Shown: positions 1 to 8,586 of the stretch, one piece after another
How the letters are laid out: every line of letters begins with the position of its first letter
Position numbering within the stretch: the stretch's first letter is position 1
DNA from: Rhodopirellula bahusiensis
Lineage (GTDB): Bacteria; Planctomycetota; Planctomycetia; Pirellulales; Pirellulaceae
Assembly: GCF_002727185.1 (NCBI RefSeq)
Contig: NZ_NIZW01000009.1
Location: forward strand, 62,001-126,000
Direction: 5' to 3'
Length of the DNA stretch: 64,000 bases
Program-made: the position numbers and the translations under genes
Notes under the pieces: generated by a model
The model's database searches: none
What the model saw: only the letters and a program-made list of their open reading frames with translations
Told to the model about the DNA's origin: nothing

Positions 1-812
1 GCGGTTGTGTCAGCGTCGCCTCCGCAGCGAATCATCTCAGTCACGGCTTGGCGAAAATCCTTCGGATGCGATAGCCACGCATGAATCGCAACCGGAACGG
101 TGTGATACGTGTAGCCGGTGACTCCATTGCCGAGCCCCAGCGAATCGGCAAACGTGTTCGTGGACTCTCTCTCACCGACGCTCTCGATTGCTTTTCGAAG
201 CAGTTCAACCAACTCGGTGCCGGCTTCTCCGACCGCATCGACGACTTGATCGAGCCATTGGTTTGCATTGATCGTTGGGTGTTGGCGCGAATGTTTCGCA
301 GCCAACGCCACCGCGATCGCTCCGTATTCGGCTTTGGGATCGCTGTGTGTCAGCCGCGAGGAGGCTCGCACCATTTTCAACAGCGATGGCACATCGACGA
401 TCGCGGCACCGAAGATCGCAGCTCGCATTGCCGGTCCGTTTCCAGCAGAGAACACACCCGCGTTTTCTGGCTTGGCGCCCAACCACAGTTTGACTCCGGC
501 CCGAGCCGTTGCTTTGCCAACTCCCGCTGGCAAGGCCAAGATCCACCAACGCAGCCGACTTGCAAAACGGTTGGTGAACACATTGACATCGCCGCGCGCT
601 TTGATCAGCGACTGAGCCACCATGCACATGTGCTCCGTATCGTCCGAGATCATCCCCCGCCGAAAGAAAAACCGGTAGCGATCCGCCGGTCCAAGCAAAC
701 GCTCGGCTCTCTGCGGCGAAACACCTTCGTAGGGAAGCCCCAACGCATCGCCAACCGCGGTCCCCAAAAGGCATCCAACGATCGCGTCGCATGTCATTGC
801 ATTCGTGCTCAT
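1..812 (-). CDS. ADP-ribosylglycohydrolase family protein (3' end outside window)
   Basis: Reading the minus strand from the ATG at 812 gives an open frame to the left edge, about 270 residues. Visible family motifs are GDALGLPYEG near residue 20, ISDDTEHMCM near residue 55 and CGGDADTT at the edge; the aspartates of these motifs bind the two magnesium ions in DraG/ARH hydrolases. The family removes ADP-ribose from proteins, nucleic acids or small products. The start overlaps the kptA stop by four bases (tcat, 809-812), so the genes are translationally coupled. Substrate is unknown; a link to the ADP-ribose phosphate made by KptA is inference. The C-terminus lies outside the window. Confidence 0.88.
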   Translation of the reverse strand, partial: MSTNAMTCDAIVGCLLGTAVGDALGLPYEGVSPQRAERLLGPADRYRFFFRRGMISDDTEHMCMVAQSLIKARGDVNVFTNRFASRLRWWILALPAGVGKATARAGVKLWLGAKPENAGVFSAGNGPAMRAAIFGAAIVDVPSLLKMVRASSRLTHSDPKAEYGAIAVALAAKHSRQHPTINANQWLDQVVDAVGEAGTELVELLRKAIESVGERESTNTFADSLGLGNGVTGYTYHTVPVAIHAWLSHPKDFRQAVTEMIRCGGDADTT

Positions 813-1363
813 CTTGGAAACGCCAAGTATTTCGTCGGCACGGAATCGACCAGCCACACGCCGTTGGCGGAGAGGAAGAATTCCTGACCGTCTTCGTGCA
901 TCATCCCGGCAGCGACACGAAGGATGATCGGTTTGCCTCGCCGCGAACCAACTTTCGTGGCCGTCGTTTCATCGCCGGACAAATGAACGTGGTTTCGAGC
1001 ACGCTTTTGCAATCCGCCTTCACGGATGCTGTCGAGAAACGCGGCCACAGTCCCATGATAAAGCGTTGCGGGAGGCGTCTGCTTCTCAAGCTTCAAATCC
1101 ACGCCTGACACAGAGTGACCTTGGCTGGCGCGAATTCGCAAACCATCTTCGCTAAGTGCGAAACGTCGTTTGTCGTTCGTGGCAATGACTTCGTGCACCA
1201 ATTCCAAAGTCAGCTTCTTGCCGCGGGCATTGGCACTCGCAATCAAATCATCGATCTCGAGCCAGCCTTCTTCGTCCAACTTCATTCCAATGACGTCCGG
1301 TTGGTGCCGCAGAACAAGGCTGAGGAACTTGCTGGTCGAGATGAGTGTTTGGCTGGCTTTCAT
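809..1363 (-). CDS. kptA: RNA 2'-phosphotransferase, Tpt1/KptA family
   Basis: This 184-residue protein begins at the ATG at 1363, the start that fits the family; an upstream in-frame extension to 1420 is unlikely. Family features are the N-terminal LSLVLRHQP segment with its catalytic Arg, DEEGW, QGHSV with the catalytic His, LYHGT and the C-terminal RNHVHLS. Tpt1/KptA enzymes use NAD+ to remove an internal RNA 2'-phosphate, releasing nicotinamide and ADP-ribose 1'',2''-cyclic phosphate. Bacteria usually lack the matching tRNA-splicing pathway, so the cellular substrate is uncertain. The stop overlaps the start of the ADP-ribosylglycohydrolase gene downstream. Confidence 0.92.
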   Translation of the reverse strand: MKASQTLISTSKFLSLVLRHQPDVIGMKLDEEGWLEIDDLIASANARGKKLTLELVHEVIATNDKRRFALSEDGLRIRASQGHSVSGVDLKLEKQTPPATLYHGTVAAFLDSIREGGLQKRARNHVHLSGDETTATKVGSRRGKPIILRVAAGMMHEDGQEFFLSANGVWLVDSVPTKYLAFPR

Positions 1364-1437
1364 AGCACCAATGTAGTGGATGAGGGAACGAATGGATTGC
1401 AGCGGGACTCGTTGCCTCATCCACTACGAACGAAAAA

Positions 1438-1467
1438 TGCCCGCGACAGATCACTCCGCCGCGGGCA
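1438..1467 (-). terminator. Terminator downstream of the slipin gene
   Basis: The arms tgcccgcg (1438-1445) and cgcgggca (1460-1467) form a perfect 8-bp stem. On the minus strand the stem is followed by five T (complement of 1433-1437), as expected for an intrinsic terminator just after the slipin stop at 1476. Confidence 0.8.
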
Positions 1468-1475
1468 CTCTTGTT

Positions 1476-2591
1476 TTACAGCAAATTCACAACGCGATCG
1501 GCGAGTCCTTTGTCGCCCAGCACGATGTTCATGTTGCCGGTGGAGGCAATCTTTTCAAGCACCTCCAATTCTCGCAGTCGCATCAGCGTTGGGTTGTCCG
1601 CCAGCAACTTTGCCGTGTTGGCTTGGCTGCGCATGGCAGCCGTTTCTTCACGACGTGCGATCAAGTTGGCCTCGGCCGCTTTCTTGGCCTCCGTCACCTT
1701 GTTCATCAAGTCCTTCATGTCGCCAGGCAGGATGACGTCGCGGATGCCAATCGAAATGACTTCCAACCCGAGCACGCTGGCTCGGTCTCGGACGTTGGTT
1801 TCGAGTTCTTCGATCAAATCATCCTTCTCGCTGCCTGCTTGTCCCGATAGGAACACATCCAGGTCTCGATTGCCAACCGCGGACCGCAACGCGAGTTGTG
1901 TTTCGCGGTAGATCGATTGACGCGCGTCTTCCGATGCACTCACGGCGCGGCGAGCATCCTTCACCACATAAGTGATCATCGCGTTGATTCGCAGGCTCAC
2001 CTTGTCGGCGGTCAGCATTTCCTGGCCCGACACGTCGACCTGTGATTCACGCATGTCGATTTCGACAACACGAGCCTCACCAGCGTCCTTCCAAAACGCG
2101 TACAAACCTGGTTCGAGTTGATCGACATAGCGGCCGTCCAAGTACAGCACGCCCATATGATCTCGATCGACCTTGCACACGTCCAGAAAACGATTGGCGT
2201 CGCCGCCGCGAACAATCGACACGAGCTGCTTGTGCTCGAACCGGGCGTCTTGCACTGCAATCGTTTCGATGCGGACATCGCGAACGCCAACCCAGTGAGT
2301 GTGCAGGCCAGGACCAAGCACGCGGCTGAATCGACCATCGATCCAAACCAGCGCACGCTGGTGATCTTGCAAGTCGACCACATCGGCTTTGCCAGACAGT
2401 GCACCGGACTTTGCAATCACATCCAGTTGTTCGTGCTGGAGCCATGGATCTCGCTTGCTCACCACTTCGATGGTGATGTTGGAGAACGGCGCGAAGACGT
2501 AGTGCGTTCCTGAGTCGAGAAGTGCAACGAATTCACCGTCGCGGAACTTCAAGCCGACTTCGTAACTGCGGATAAGAATCTTCGTGATCAT
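1476..2591 (-). CDS. Slipin family protein (SPFH/band 7 domain)
   Basis: This 371-residue protein has a long N-terminal beta-rich part, then an SPFH core recognisable from about residue 180 (RESQVDVSGQEMLTADKVSL, ...IRDVILPGDMKDLMNKV) and an alanine- and glutamate-rich C-terminal helix (TEAKKAAEANLIARREETAA). Slipins are stomatin relatives that oligomerise at membranes and organise lipid domains or proteases. I see no strong N-terminal transmembrane helix; attachment may use the amphipathic N-terminus. The chosen start is the ATG at 2591; an in-frame GTG at 2606 is the alternative. It is a single-gene unit followed by its own terminator. Confidence 0.85.
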   Translation of the reverse strand: MITKILIRSYEVGLKFRDGEFVALLDSGTHYVFAPFSNITIEVVSKRDPWLQHEQLDVIAKSGALSGKADVVDLQDHQRALVWIDGRFSRVLGPGLHTHWVGVRDVRIETIAVQDARFEHKQLVSIVRGGDANRFLDVCKVDRDHMGVLYLDGRYVDQLEPGLYAFWKDAGEARVVEIDMRESQVDVSGQEMLTADKVSLRINAMITYVVKDARRAVSASEDARQSIYRETQLALRSAVGNRDLDVFLSGQAGSEKDDLIEELETNVRDRASVLGLEVISIGIRDVILPGDMKDLMNKVTEAKKAAEANLIARREETAAMRSQANTAKLLADNPTLMRLRELEVLEKIASTGNMNIVLGDKGLADRVVNLL

Positions 2592-2616
2592 GGTAGGTGC
2601 TGTCACCTTCTAAGTT

Positions 2617-2732
2617 GGTACGCAGGTGTCTTCGGGTATGTGAGCCGTTTGGCGTTTGCCATGGTTCCCACGCACAACCGGGGCTAACGCCCAAACGGCT
2701 CACGTGACGAACCCCAATCATTCCTGCGTACC
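2617..2732. repeat. Nested palindromic intergenic element
   Basis: Outer arms ggtacgcagg (2617-2626) and cctgcgtacc (2723-2732) match perfectly. Inside them gtgagccgtttggcgtt (about 2640-2656) pairs with aacgcccaaacggctcac (2686-2703) with one bulge. I recall the inner sequence (ggggctaacgcccaaacggctcacgtga) as a dispersed intergenic repeat in Rhodopirellula genomes; this needs a genome search. It sits directly upstream of the slipin gene and could be a REP/MITE-type unit. Confidence 0.6.
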
Positions 2733-3141
2733 TACTTTGCCTGCGAGGAGAATTGAAATTGACAGGCGGGGTGCCTGTCCAATGAAAACGGAGGCTTTTG
2801 GGCACGCGGTTGTTCGCTGAATCACACGAAACATTCGCGGAAGTTGGCTCGAGAGCATCCGGCTTGACCGTCGTCTGCTGATTCGGGGATTTGGCTTGGA
2901 TCAGCGTGGCTCGGCCTGGGCTTTGCGTTGCCAATCCAAGTTTCAAAGTCCGTCCTCAGCTTCCTTCGATGTTGCTGGATGATCCGTCTGCGAACTTGCA
3001 GGGCGAAACCATCGTGCTGCCAAACGAAGACTTGCGACCAAGGTCGTTCGTCTTCATCAGCCGATCCGACAAAGCAACCGAATGCCCGCCAGCTTCCATT
3101 GAGACGCCTGGCGCCCGACGCTCTGACTTTTTGGTCAAAGC
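2733..3141. other. Intergenic stretch without recognisable gene
   Basis: About 400 bases between the palindromic element and the tRNA-like gene. ORFs here show no family resemblance. A short hairpin, gacaggcggggtgcctgtc, lies around 2761-2779. Nothing else is seen. Confidence 0.5.
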
Positions 3142-3215
3142 GGTGATGCGTGACGGGAGTCGAACCCGCGACCGTCAGATCCGTAATCTGATGCTCTAAC
3201 CAACTGAGCTACTTC
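3142..3215 (-). tRNA. tRNA-Arg(ACG)-like gene with mispaired acceptor stem
   Basis: Read on the minus strand, positions 8-65 fold as a tRNA: D stem GCUC/GAGC, anticodon stem UCAGA/UCUGA with loop UUACGGA (anticodon ACG, Arg), and T arm GCGGG-UUCGACU-CCCGU. The expected acceptor halves, ACCGAAG at the 5' side and CACGCAU at the 3' side, pair only at their ends. The gene is therefore either a pseudo-tRNA with its 5' end exchanged or a recombined remnant. It lies downstream of the tuf terminator on the same strand. Confidence 0.6.
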
Positions 3216-3384
3216 GGTCGATGCCTGTTTAGAACCCGCCCCTTCACAGGGGATTTCGCGGAACACGGAAAGCCAATCGCAAACGCGCGAGGCCACCGCG
3301 CCGCTGGAACTCACACCGACCGATCGCACCCACCATGACACTGCATGTGGAAAGTGGTTCGCGATTGAACATTCGGAAAAGAAA

Positions 3385-3416
3385 ACGCCCGCGACAGAAG
3401 GATCCGTCGCGGGCGT
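3385..3416 (-). terminator. tuf terminator
   Basis: A perfect 11-bp stem, acgcccgcgac (3385-3395) with gtcgcgggcgt (3406-3416), stands 16 bases past the tuf stop. On the minus strand it is followed by a T-rich run (tttcttttcc). Confidence 0.85.
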
Positions 3417-3431
3417 TTGTCATTGGTTGTG

Positions 3432-4628
3432 TCAAACGACGACGCGAGTCACAACACCCGAGCCGACTGTTTTGCCGCCTTCGCGGATGGCGAAACGGTC
3501 GCCATCACGAAGAGCGATTGGTTGCTTCAATGCGACGCGGAGGTGGACGCCGTCACCGGGCATTGCCATTTGCACTCCGTCCAACACCGATGCACTGCCA
3601 GTCACGTTCGTGGTTCGGAAAAAGAACTGCGGGGCATAGCCGTCAAAGAACGGCGTGTGCCGACCACCTTCCTCCTTCTTCAGCACGTACACTTCCGCTT
3701 CGAACTCGCGATGCGGAGTCACACTGCCGGTTTTCGCCAACACTTGTCCCTTCGTGATCGCGGTGTGAGCGGTCTTGCGAAGCAGCACGCCAACGTTGTC
3801 GCCGGCCTTGCCGTTTTCAAGCACTTCGCCAAACGATTCCACTTGCGTGATCACATCGCTCGGGGTTTCGTCAGCCAAGCCAACAATGTCGATCGAATCC
3901 CCCGCCGCAACGATGCCTTGCTCGATCTTTCCGGTCACCACCGTTCCACGGCCTGCGATTGAGTAGACGTTCTCAATGGGCATCAAGAACGGTTTATCGA
4001 TCGAACGCTGCGGATCGGGAATCGAGTGGTCGAGTGCATCCAACAATTGTTCAATGCACCCGATGGTAATCGGGTTGGCGGGATCGTCATGAGCCTGCTT
4101 GGCCGAGCCGCGAATGACCGGCACGTCGTCGCCGGCGTATCCGTGCTGCGTCAGCATTTCTCGCAGATCCATTTCAACCAAGTCCAACAGTTCGGCGTCT
4201 TCGACCAAGTCGCACTTGTTCATGAACACGACCAAGTGAGGCACGCCGACTTGCCGAGCCAGCAGAATGTGCTCCCGCGTTTGCGGCATCGGACCATCGG
4301 CGGCCGAAACCAACAACACAGCACCGTCCATCTGAGCGGCGCCGGTGATCATGTTCTTGATGTAGTCAGCGTGGCCCGGGCAGTCGATGTGCGCGTAGCT
4401 GCGACCATCTGTTTCGTACTTCACATGCGAAGCGATCACGGTCACGGTTTTGTTCTTGTCGCGAACAATGCCGCCTTTCGCTATCGACTCGTACGATTTG
4501 TACTTCGCCAGCCCTTTCTCAGCTTGAACACGCAAGATTGCCGATGTCAGCGTTGTTTTACCGTGGTCGATGTGACCGATGGTGCCAACGTTGACGGAGA
4601 CCTTTTGCGTCATTTCGGTTTGAACCAT
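3432..4628 (-). CDS. tuf: Elongation factor Tu
   Basis: This 398-residue protein is full length for EF-Tu. GTPase motifs are [11 protein letters not shown] near residue 18, DCPGHADY near residue 84 and NKCD near residue 140, followed by the two beta-barrel domains ([25 protein letters not shown]). It delivers aminoacyl-tRNA to the ribosomal A site. A clear Shine-Dalgarno (aagggag) precedes the ATG at 4628, and a terminator follows. The usual tRNA-Trp-secE-nusG neighbourhood is not seen; only the Arg-type tRNA remnant follows. Confidence 0.98.
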   Translation of the reverse strand: MVQTEMTQKVSVNVGTIGHIDHGKTTLTSAILRVQAEKGLAKYKSYESIAKGGIVRDKNKTVTVIASHVKYETDGRSYAHIDCPGHADYIKNMITGAAQMDGAVLLVSAADGPMPQTREHILLARQVGVPHLVVFMNKCDLVEDAELLDLVEMDLREMLTQHGYAGDDVPVIRGSAKQAHDDPANPITIGCIEQLLDALDHSIPDPQRSIDKPFLMPIENVYSIAGRGTVVTGKIEQGIVAAGDSIDIVGLADETPSDVITQVESFGEVLENGKAGDNVGVLLRKTAHTAITKGQVLAKTGSVTPHREFEAEVYVLKKEEGGRHTPFFDGYAPQFFFRTTNVTGSASVLDGVQMAMPGDGVHLRVALKQPIALRDGDRFAIREGGKTVGSGVVTRVVV

Positions 4629-4814
4629 AGCTCGTGAACTCCCTTTTCAAAGGAAACATTTCGCACCGTTCGCCAGCCGTTGAGGTGAGCAGCCTCGGCA
4701 GCCTTTTCGCTCGCGTGAGCGCCAGAGGAACAGAAACGAAGAAACAAAAAGTGGGCCAGGCTTCACGCCTGTCGATTCACAAAACGCAGGCTGGCAGCCT
4801 ACGTCACACACGAA

Positions 4815-4847
4815 AAAAGCCCGCCGAGTGAATCACATGGCGGGCTT
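4815..4847 (-). terminator. Terminator-like hairpin
   Basis: The stem aagcccgcc / ggcgggctt (about 4817-4846) is flanked on its left by six A. On the minus strand the hairpin is thus followed by six T, an intrinsic terminator for something transcribed leftward from 4860-5000. Confidence 0.65.
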
Positions 4848-4877
4848 GGTGGATCGGATTGAATTGCTTTTAAAGGA

Positions 4878-4964
4878 TCATTCACGACGCACCAAACCAG
4901 CCTCTTCGTTCAATGACGAGGTGGATTCGGAGAAGGATGTTGTGAATGTCGTGAAGGTGTTCAT
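4878..4964 (-). CDS. Possible 28-residue peptide gene
   Basis: A minus-strand ATG at 4964 opens a 28-codon frame (MNTFTTFTTS... ending GLVRRE) whose stop at 4878 lies about 30 bases before a strong minus-strand terminator. The Shine-Dalgarno is weak. A leader peptide or the end of a small RNA are equally possible. The only support is its position before an otherwise unexplained terminator. Confidence 0.2.
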   Translation of the reverse strand: MNTFTTFTTSFSESTSSLNEEAGLVRRE

Positions 4965-5392
4965 TTCAAATTCCAGAGAGGTTGCTTCGAAGCAGAGACA
5001 CGCGTCCGCCGTCAAGGTTCACGATTTAATTGTGACTGCGAGGTGCAGTCGCCTGGGAAAGCGGACGATGATTGGGCGAGACTGAGATGGCACAACGAGG
5101 CGGCAGGAAGCGGTCGTTGCTACGATGGTGCCAACCACTCACGCGAACGCCTGTCGCAGTTCCAGTGGAAGAAACGTTTTCAGAACTCGAGCCACGCAGC
5201 GAGTCCGCGTGCGTTTGCTTTCCTGAATGGCTACGGGCAATTCCGCCGGCAACGATTTTAAGTTCATTGGTGGAGACTGCGAGTTCGGATGGGACGCTGT
5301 CTGTGTTTTCGGGTTCACCAATGAGCGTGGTTGGCGGGTGAATTCCGACGGAATTCAAAGCAACGGATGAAACTCTCAAGAGGAAGGCCAGA

Positions 5393-6638
5393 ATGAGAAG
5401 AAGCAACTGCATCGTACCAGCAATGGTTTTCGTTTCCGTGTGTTGCCTCGCGGGCTGTTGCATTGCGAATGCCGACGACACGCTTGCTTCGCCCGGCGAA
5501 GGTACTGAAACGGTCAATGACAGCGTCGCTTCGCCTCGGCCTCCATTCAGTTGGGATCATGTGCCTCTGTACATGCACATCCGAAAGGCGACCGATTTCA
5601 CTCCCGACGAGTTGGATTATCTGGGCGGATTCCCGTTGATCACGCTGGAGAAGACCACGGGCAGCCGGACCCATGGCTCCACCGAGGCTGGGTCGCTTGC
5701 CGCAGCTAAGGCGATCAAATCCGTCAACGAAGACACGTGTGTTCTGTACTACCGAAATGTCATGTGCAACTATTCCGGGTACAAGACCAATGCCGGGCTG
5801 CGGGACATCCCCGGAGCCTTCTTGCAGGGCAAAGACGGGAACCGAAAGCTGCATCGTGGCGTTCGGGAAATCTACGACCTGTCCAATCCTGAGTTGCGTC
5901 GATGGTGGGTCGATCACTGCGTGGAAGTGGCCAGCCACGATGAGATCGACGGAATCTTTTTGGATGGCAACATCAAGGCCCTGGAGCCAGCGTACCTTCG
6001 TGGGGAAATCGGAGCCAAACGAAAGCAGGAAGTCACGGACGGCTACTCCCTGATGATGCAAGTCCTGAAGGACAGGATTCCAGCCAACAAGATGCTGTTG
6101 GCCAATGTCATCCGAGCAAGGTTGCCAGATTCTGGCTTGGACACCATGCGGTACTTTGACGGATCCTACTTGGAAGGCATCGAGAGCCAGACCAATGGCC
6201 TGACTCGGGTGGAGTATTTAGCGAAAGGGATCGACGCCGTTCAGAAAGCCGCACGTCAGGGGAAGATCATCGCGATGTCGATCGGCCTGGGCGACGCGGC
6301 GCTCACAGGACTGAAGATTGATGACAGTCGCAAGAAAGTGTCACGGGTAGCCAACATCCAGCCACGCCTGGAGTATTGCTTGGCGCTGTTTTTGATCTGC
6401 GTTTTTGATCTGCGCCGAAAAGTACAGCTACTTTCTGCCTCATGATGGATACAGCGTGAACAACAATGACAGTGCCGTATGGCTCACCCGTTTCCCAGAA
6501 TACGACAAGCCATTGGGACCGCCCAAGGGACCTGCCGTGAAGGATGGCACCACCTACACGCGCGAGTTCGAATCAGCGAGTGTCTTTCTCGACATTCAAA
6601 AGCAGATAGGAAAGATCACTTGGACGGAACCGAAATGA
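5393..6638 (+). pseudogene. Glycoside-hydrolase-like lipoprotein gene, frameshifted by a 13-bp duplication
   Basis: The frame from 5393 starts with a signal sequence ending in a lipobox-like LAGC, then about 310 residues resembling putative glycoside hydrolases of TIM-barrel type (LYMHIRKATDF, EIYDLSNPELRRWW, IDGIFLDGN, YFDGSYLEGIES). At 6388-6413 the 13-mer gtttttgatctgc stands twice in tandem and shifts the frame. Removing one copy joins the sequence to the +1 frame (AEKYSYFLPHDGYSVN... to the stop at 6638), giving one protein of about 410 residues. The upstream frame itself ends at 6445 with a nonsense tail. The signal indicates an exported protein; the substrate is unknown. Confidence 0.75.
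6388..6413 (+). repeat. 13-bp tandem duplication
   Basis: Two perfect copies of gtttttgatctgc (6388-6400 and 6401-6413). The 13-base gain is not a multiple of three and explains the frameshift in the surrounding gene. Confidence 0.95.
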
Positions 6639-6800
6639 ACTCACCCTCGCAAGAACCTTCGTCTGTCTGATCACACCGTCGGCAATCGCGCGTTCCGAAA
6701 CCTTGGTTTGTTGGAGGTGCATTGATGGGTCAGTGAACCGAGATGGGATCACTGACGGTGGGGTGGTTAGATGATGTGAGGTTAGAAAATGAAATGCATG

Positions 6801-6837
6801 GCGCCCGTGCTTGGTGATGGGCGCTGGACCATTTTTT
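6801..6837 (+). terminator. Terminator-like hairpin
   Basis: The stem gcgccc (6801-6806) / gggcgc (6819-6824) is followed eight bases later by six T (6832-6837). It may end transcription from the glycoside-hydrolase-like gene. Confidence 0.5.
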
Positions 6838-6927
6838 ACCCCCCATTTTCCAACCTACTGATCGCGTCGGAGATGCTGAAGACGGTTCGGCGAGATGTGG
6901 TTGGAGACTTGCCACAGGTCCAAAGAA

Positions 6928-6961
6928 AAAGCCGAGTTGCGATTGCTCACAACTCGGCTTT
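6928..6961 (-). terminator. Strong bidirectional terminator hairpin
   Basis: A perfect 12-bp stem, aaagccgagttg (6928-6939) with caactcggcttt (6950-6961). On the minus strand it follows a tmRNA/tRNA-like 3' end within a few bases and runs into a T tract, the normal arrangement at the end of such an RNA gene. Confidence 0.8.
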
Positions 6962-7000
6962 TGAAGTGGAGGCGGGGAGCTGGCACTTGCACCTTCGAAA
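6962..7000 (-). other. tmRNA/tRNA 3'-end-like sequence, candidate attachment site
   Basis: On the minus strand the sequence ends ...agctccccgcctcca just before the terminator at 6961, resembling the CCCCGCCUCCA 3' end of tmRNA or tRNA genes. The sequence further 5' does not make a T arm, so only the extreme 3' end is RNA-like. Site-specific integration into tmRNA or tRNA 3' ends leaves exactly such a fragment. The partner site would lie beyond the window. Confidence 0.35.
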
Positions 7001-7367
7001 ACGCCGTGTTTTACGGGGTTTAGGGAGCCGGCTCGTTTCTTATTGGCCACCGGTTTGGCCACTTTCGGATTTCTGGCCACGAGAGTTTTTGCCGTGTTTT
7101 GGCAAGCTGTCGGAAGATCCACATTTCAAGTTTCCAGCATTCCAATTGTTCAACTGCGATCATTCGTTCTCGTTTGGCCGTGGATCAACTGCTGCTCGAA
7201 CAAACAACGACTCCGTGATGGAAGGCATTTGCCGTCCGCCCAAACGCAATTGTGCCATTGGGTAGTTCAACTCTCAGGCTTTGAATCTCATTCCAATGTT
7301 GATTGAGTGAGTCAAGCACGAGAAACGCTATGTCTCTGGCTCATGCATCTCCGACTGCTTCAATTAC

Positions 7368-8435
7368 TCAGTCGCTATCGTCAGTTCGTTTTACGAATAC
7401 ACGGTCGTCTTTGAGCGCATCGAGGCGTCTGCAAAAAAATGAAATAAAGTGCTCAGGTCGAATAATGGTTGTTCCCAACTGCCTAACTGCCCGGTCCCAC
7501 AACTCAAGTAGTTCTTCAGTGGCTTCACGGAAGCACCCGTCGCCGAACTGGCTGCGAACGTATTCAGGCCACTGTGGATGCAGCGAAATCTCTTCGACAA
7601 CCTGCTCGAAATTGTTCGCTAGGAAAGTTTGCTCGGTGCTTTCATCATCGACGTAAAACCGAATGAACAAATCGAGTATTTGTTCTGGTGACTGCGGGAG
7701 AAGCTTCAAGTCGTCAACCAACAGCATCAATCGATCCTTGACGTGTGCCTCAAGAACGTCTTCGTCTGAGATTCCTCGCTCTTCATATTCTTCCCAGAGT
7801 GATTCGAGAAACTCTTGCCATTTTGGGTGTTCGCTCGCACGGCTAACCACAAATGAATACAAGCCAAAAGGGTTCCCACGTTCGTCGCCAGAGATAACGT
7901 AGTTGTTGAACATCCATTCTTGAAAGAAACTATCAAAAGAAGAATCCAGTTCGTCAAAACTCAATCCATCAAGCGCCGGTCGTTCTGCTCCGAACTGTCT
8001 CGCAACAAGATCGGCAATCAGCAACTCCTCTTGAAAACCGTACTGTGCAAGCATCTTTCTCGTTGCTGCCGAGCTACGGATCTTCGCTTGTTGCAAAGAT
8101 CGAAACTGATTGAGAATAAGCTTCACGGCGAATGACCATGAATCTCGATTGCCCAACAGATCGGATGGCCGAATTTCCACATTGGGTTGCCAGAACTCAG
8201 AAACGTCTCGTCCAAAAAAACCTGCAAGGCGTTGAAGTTTTGAACGAGTTCTTTTGTCCACACGAGCTAAGCCTGCTCGCCAAATACGCTGGACCCACTT
8301 CTTGTCGTCACCGGAAAACCCGAGCGAATTCGCAAGTGATTCAGGGCTCTCAATCTGTTTGGCAAGAGCGAATTTCTGCAAGTTGACCTGGAAAATTTCT
8401 GCTGGGCGCATTCTCAAATCCTTTGGCTTAAACAA
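7368..8435 (-). CDS. Hypothetical protein with N-terminal HTH-like region
   Basis: A 355-residue protein I do not recognise. Residues about 10-80 (AEIFQVNLQKFALAKQIESP, LANSLGF, WVQRIWRAGL, LAGFFGRD) look like a repressor-type helix-turn-helix. The rest is helical and acidic with repeated HPKWQEF / HPQWPEY segments. It is transcribed away from the integrase side and is the first gene inside the presumed element boundary. A regulator is plausible but not shown. Confidence 0.65.
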   Translation of the reverse strand: MFKPKDLRMRPAEIFQVNLQKFALAKQIESPESLANSLGFSGDDKKWVQRIWRAGLARVDKRTRSKLQRLAGFFGRDVSEFWQPNVEIRPSDLLGNRDSWSFAVKLILNQFRSLQQAKIRSSAATRKMLAQYGFQEELLIADLVARQFGAERPALDGLSFDELDSSFDSFFQEWMFNNYVISGDERGNPFGLYSFVVSRASEHPKWQEFLESLWEEYEERGISDEDVLEAHVKDRLMLLVDDLKLLPQSPEQILDLFIRFYVDDESTEQTFLANNFEQVVEEISLHPQWPEYVRSQFGDGCFREATEELLELWDRAVRQLGTTIIRPEHFISFFCRRLDALKDDRVFVKRTDDSD

Positions 8436-8586
8436 GTTGCGCCAAGTTTTACCAAAGTTTTCCCATGCACGCTCGTTTCCAGGAAGGGTATAGCCGCTGA
8501 TGAACCCCGGTGCGTGACCGGGCAGAGGCTTAATCGAGGCCTAACGCAGAGCTTCGCTTCCACACCTGTTCAAAGGAGAACGCCAA

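Larger units (their letters stand above)
4629..5392. other. Long intergenic region between tuf and the glycoside-hydrolase-like gene
   Basis: About 760 bases without a convincing gene. It holds the tuf leader next to the start codon, a terminator hairpin (4815-4847) and a possible 28-codon minus-strand ORF (4878-4964). The remaining ORFs are of low complexity and unlike known families. The region before 5393 is probably the leader of that gene. Confidence 0.5.
6639..7367. other. Non-coding boundary region
   Basis: About 730 bases without a credible gene. It contains a terminator-like hairpin at 6801-6837, a strong bidirectional hairpin at 6928-6961, and a tmRNA/tRNA-like 3' end next to it. 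Right of about 7.0 kb the content turns from backbone to accessory genes, so this is the likely junction of a mobile element. Confidence 0.5.

Noticed and set aside
5026-5517. 163-codon minus-strand ORF opposite the start of the lipoprotein gene
   Set aside because: It overlaps the signal peptide of a convincing plus-strand gene and has low-complexity sequence without family resemblance.
6730-7265. ORFs of 130-158 codons on both strands in the boundary region
   Set aside because: They run through terminators and an RNA-gene-like end; their sequences are not protein-like.
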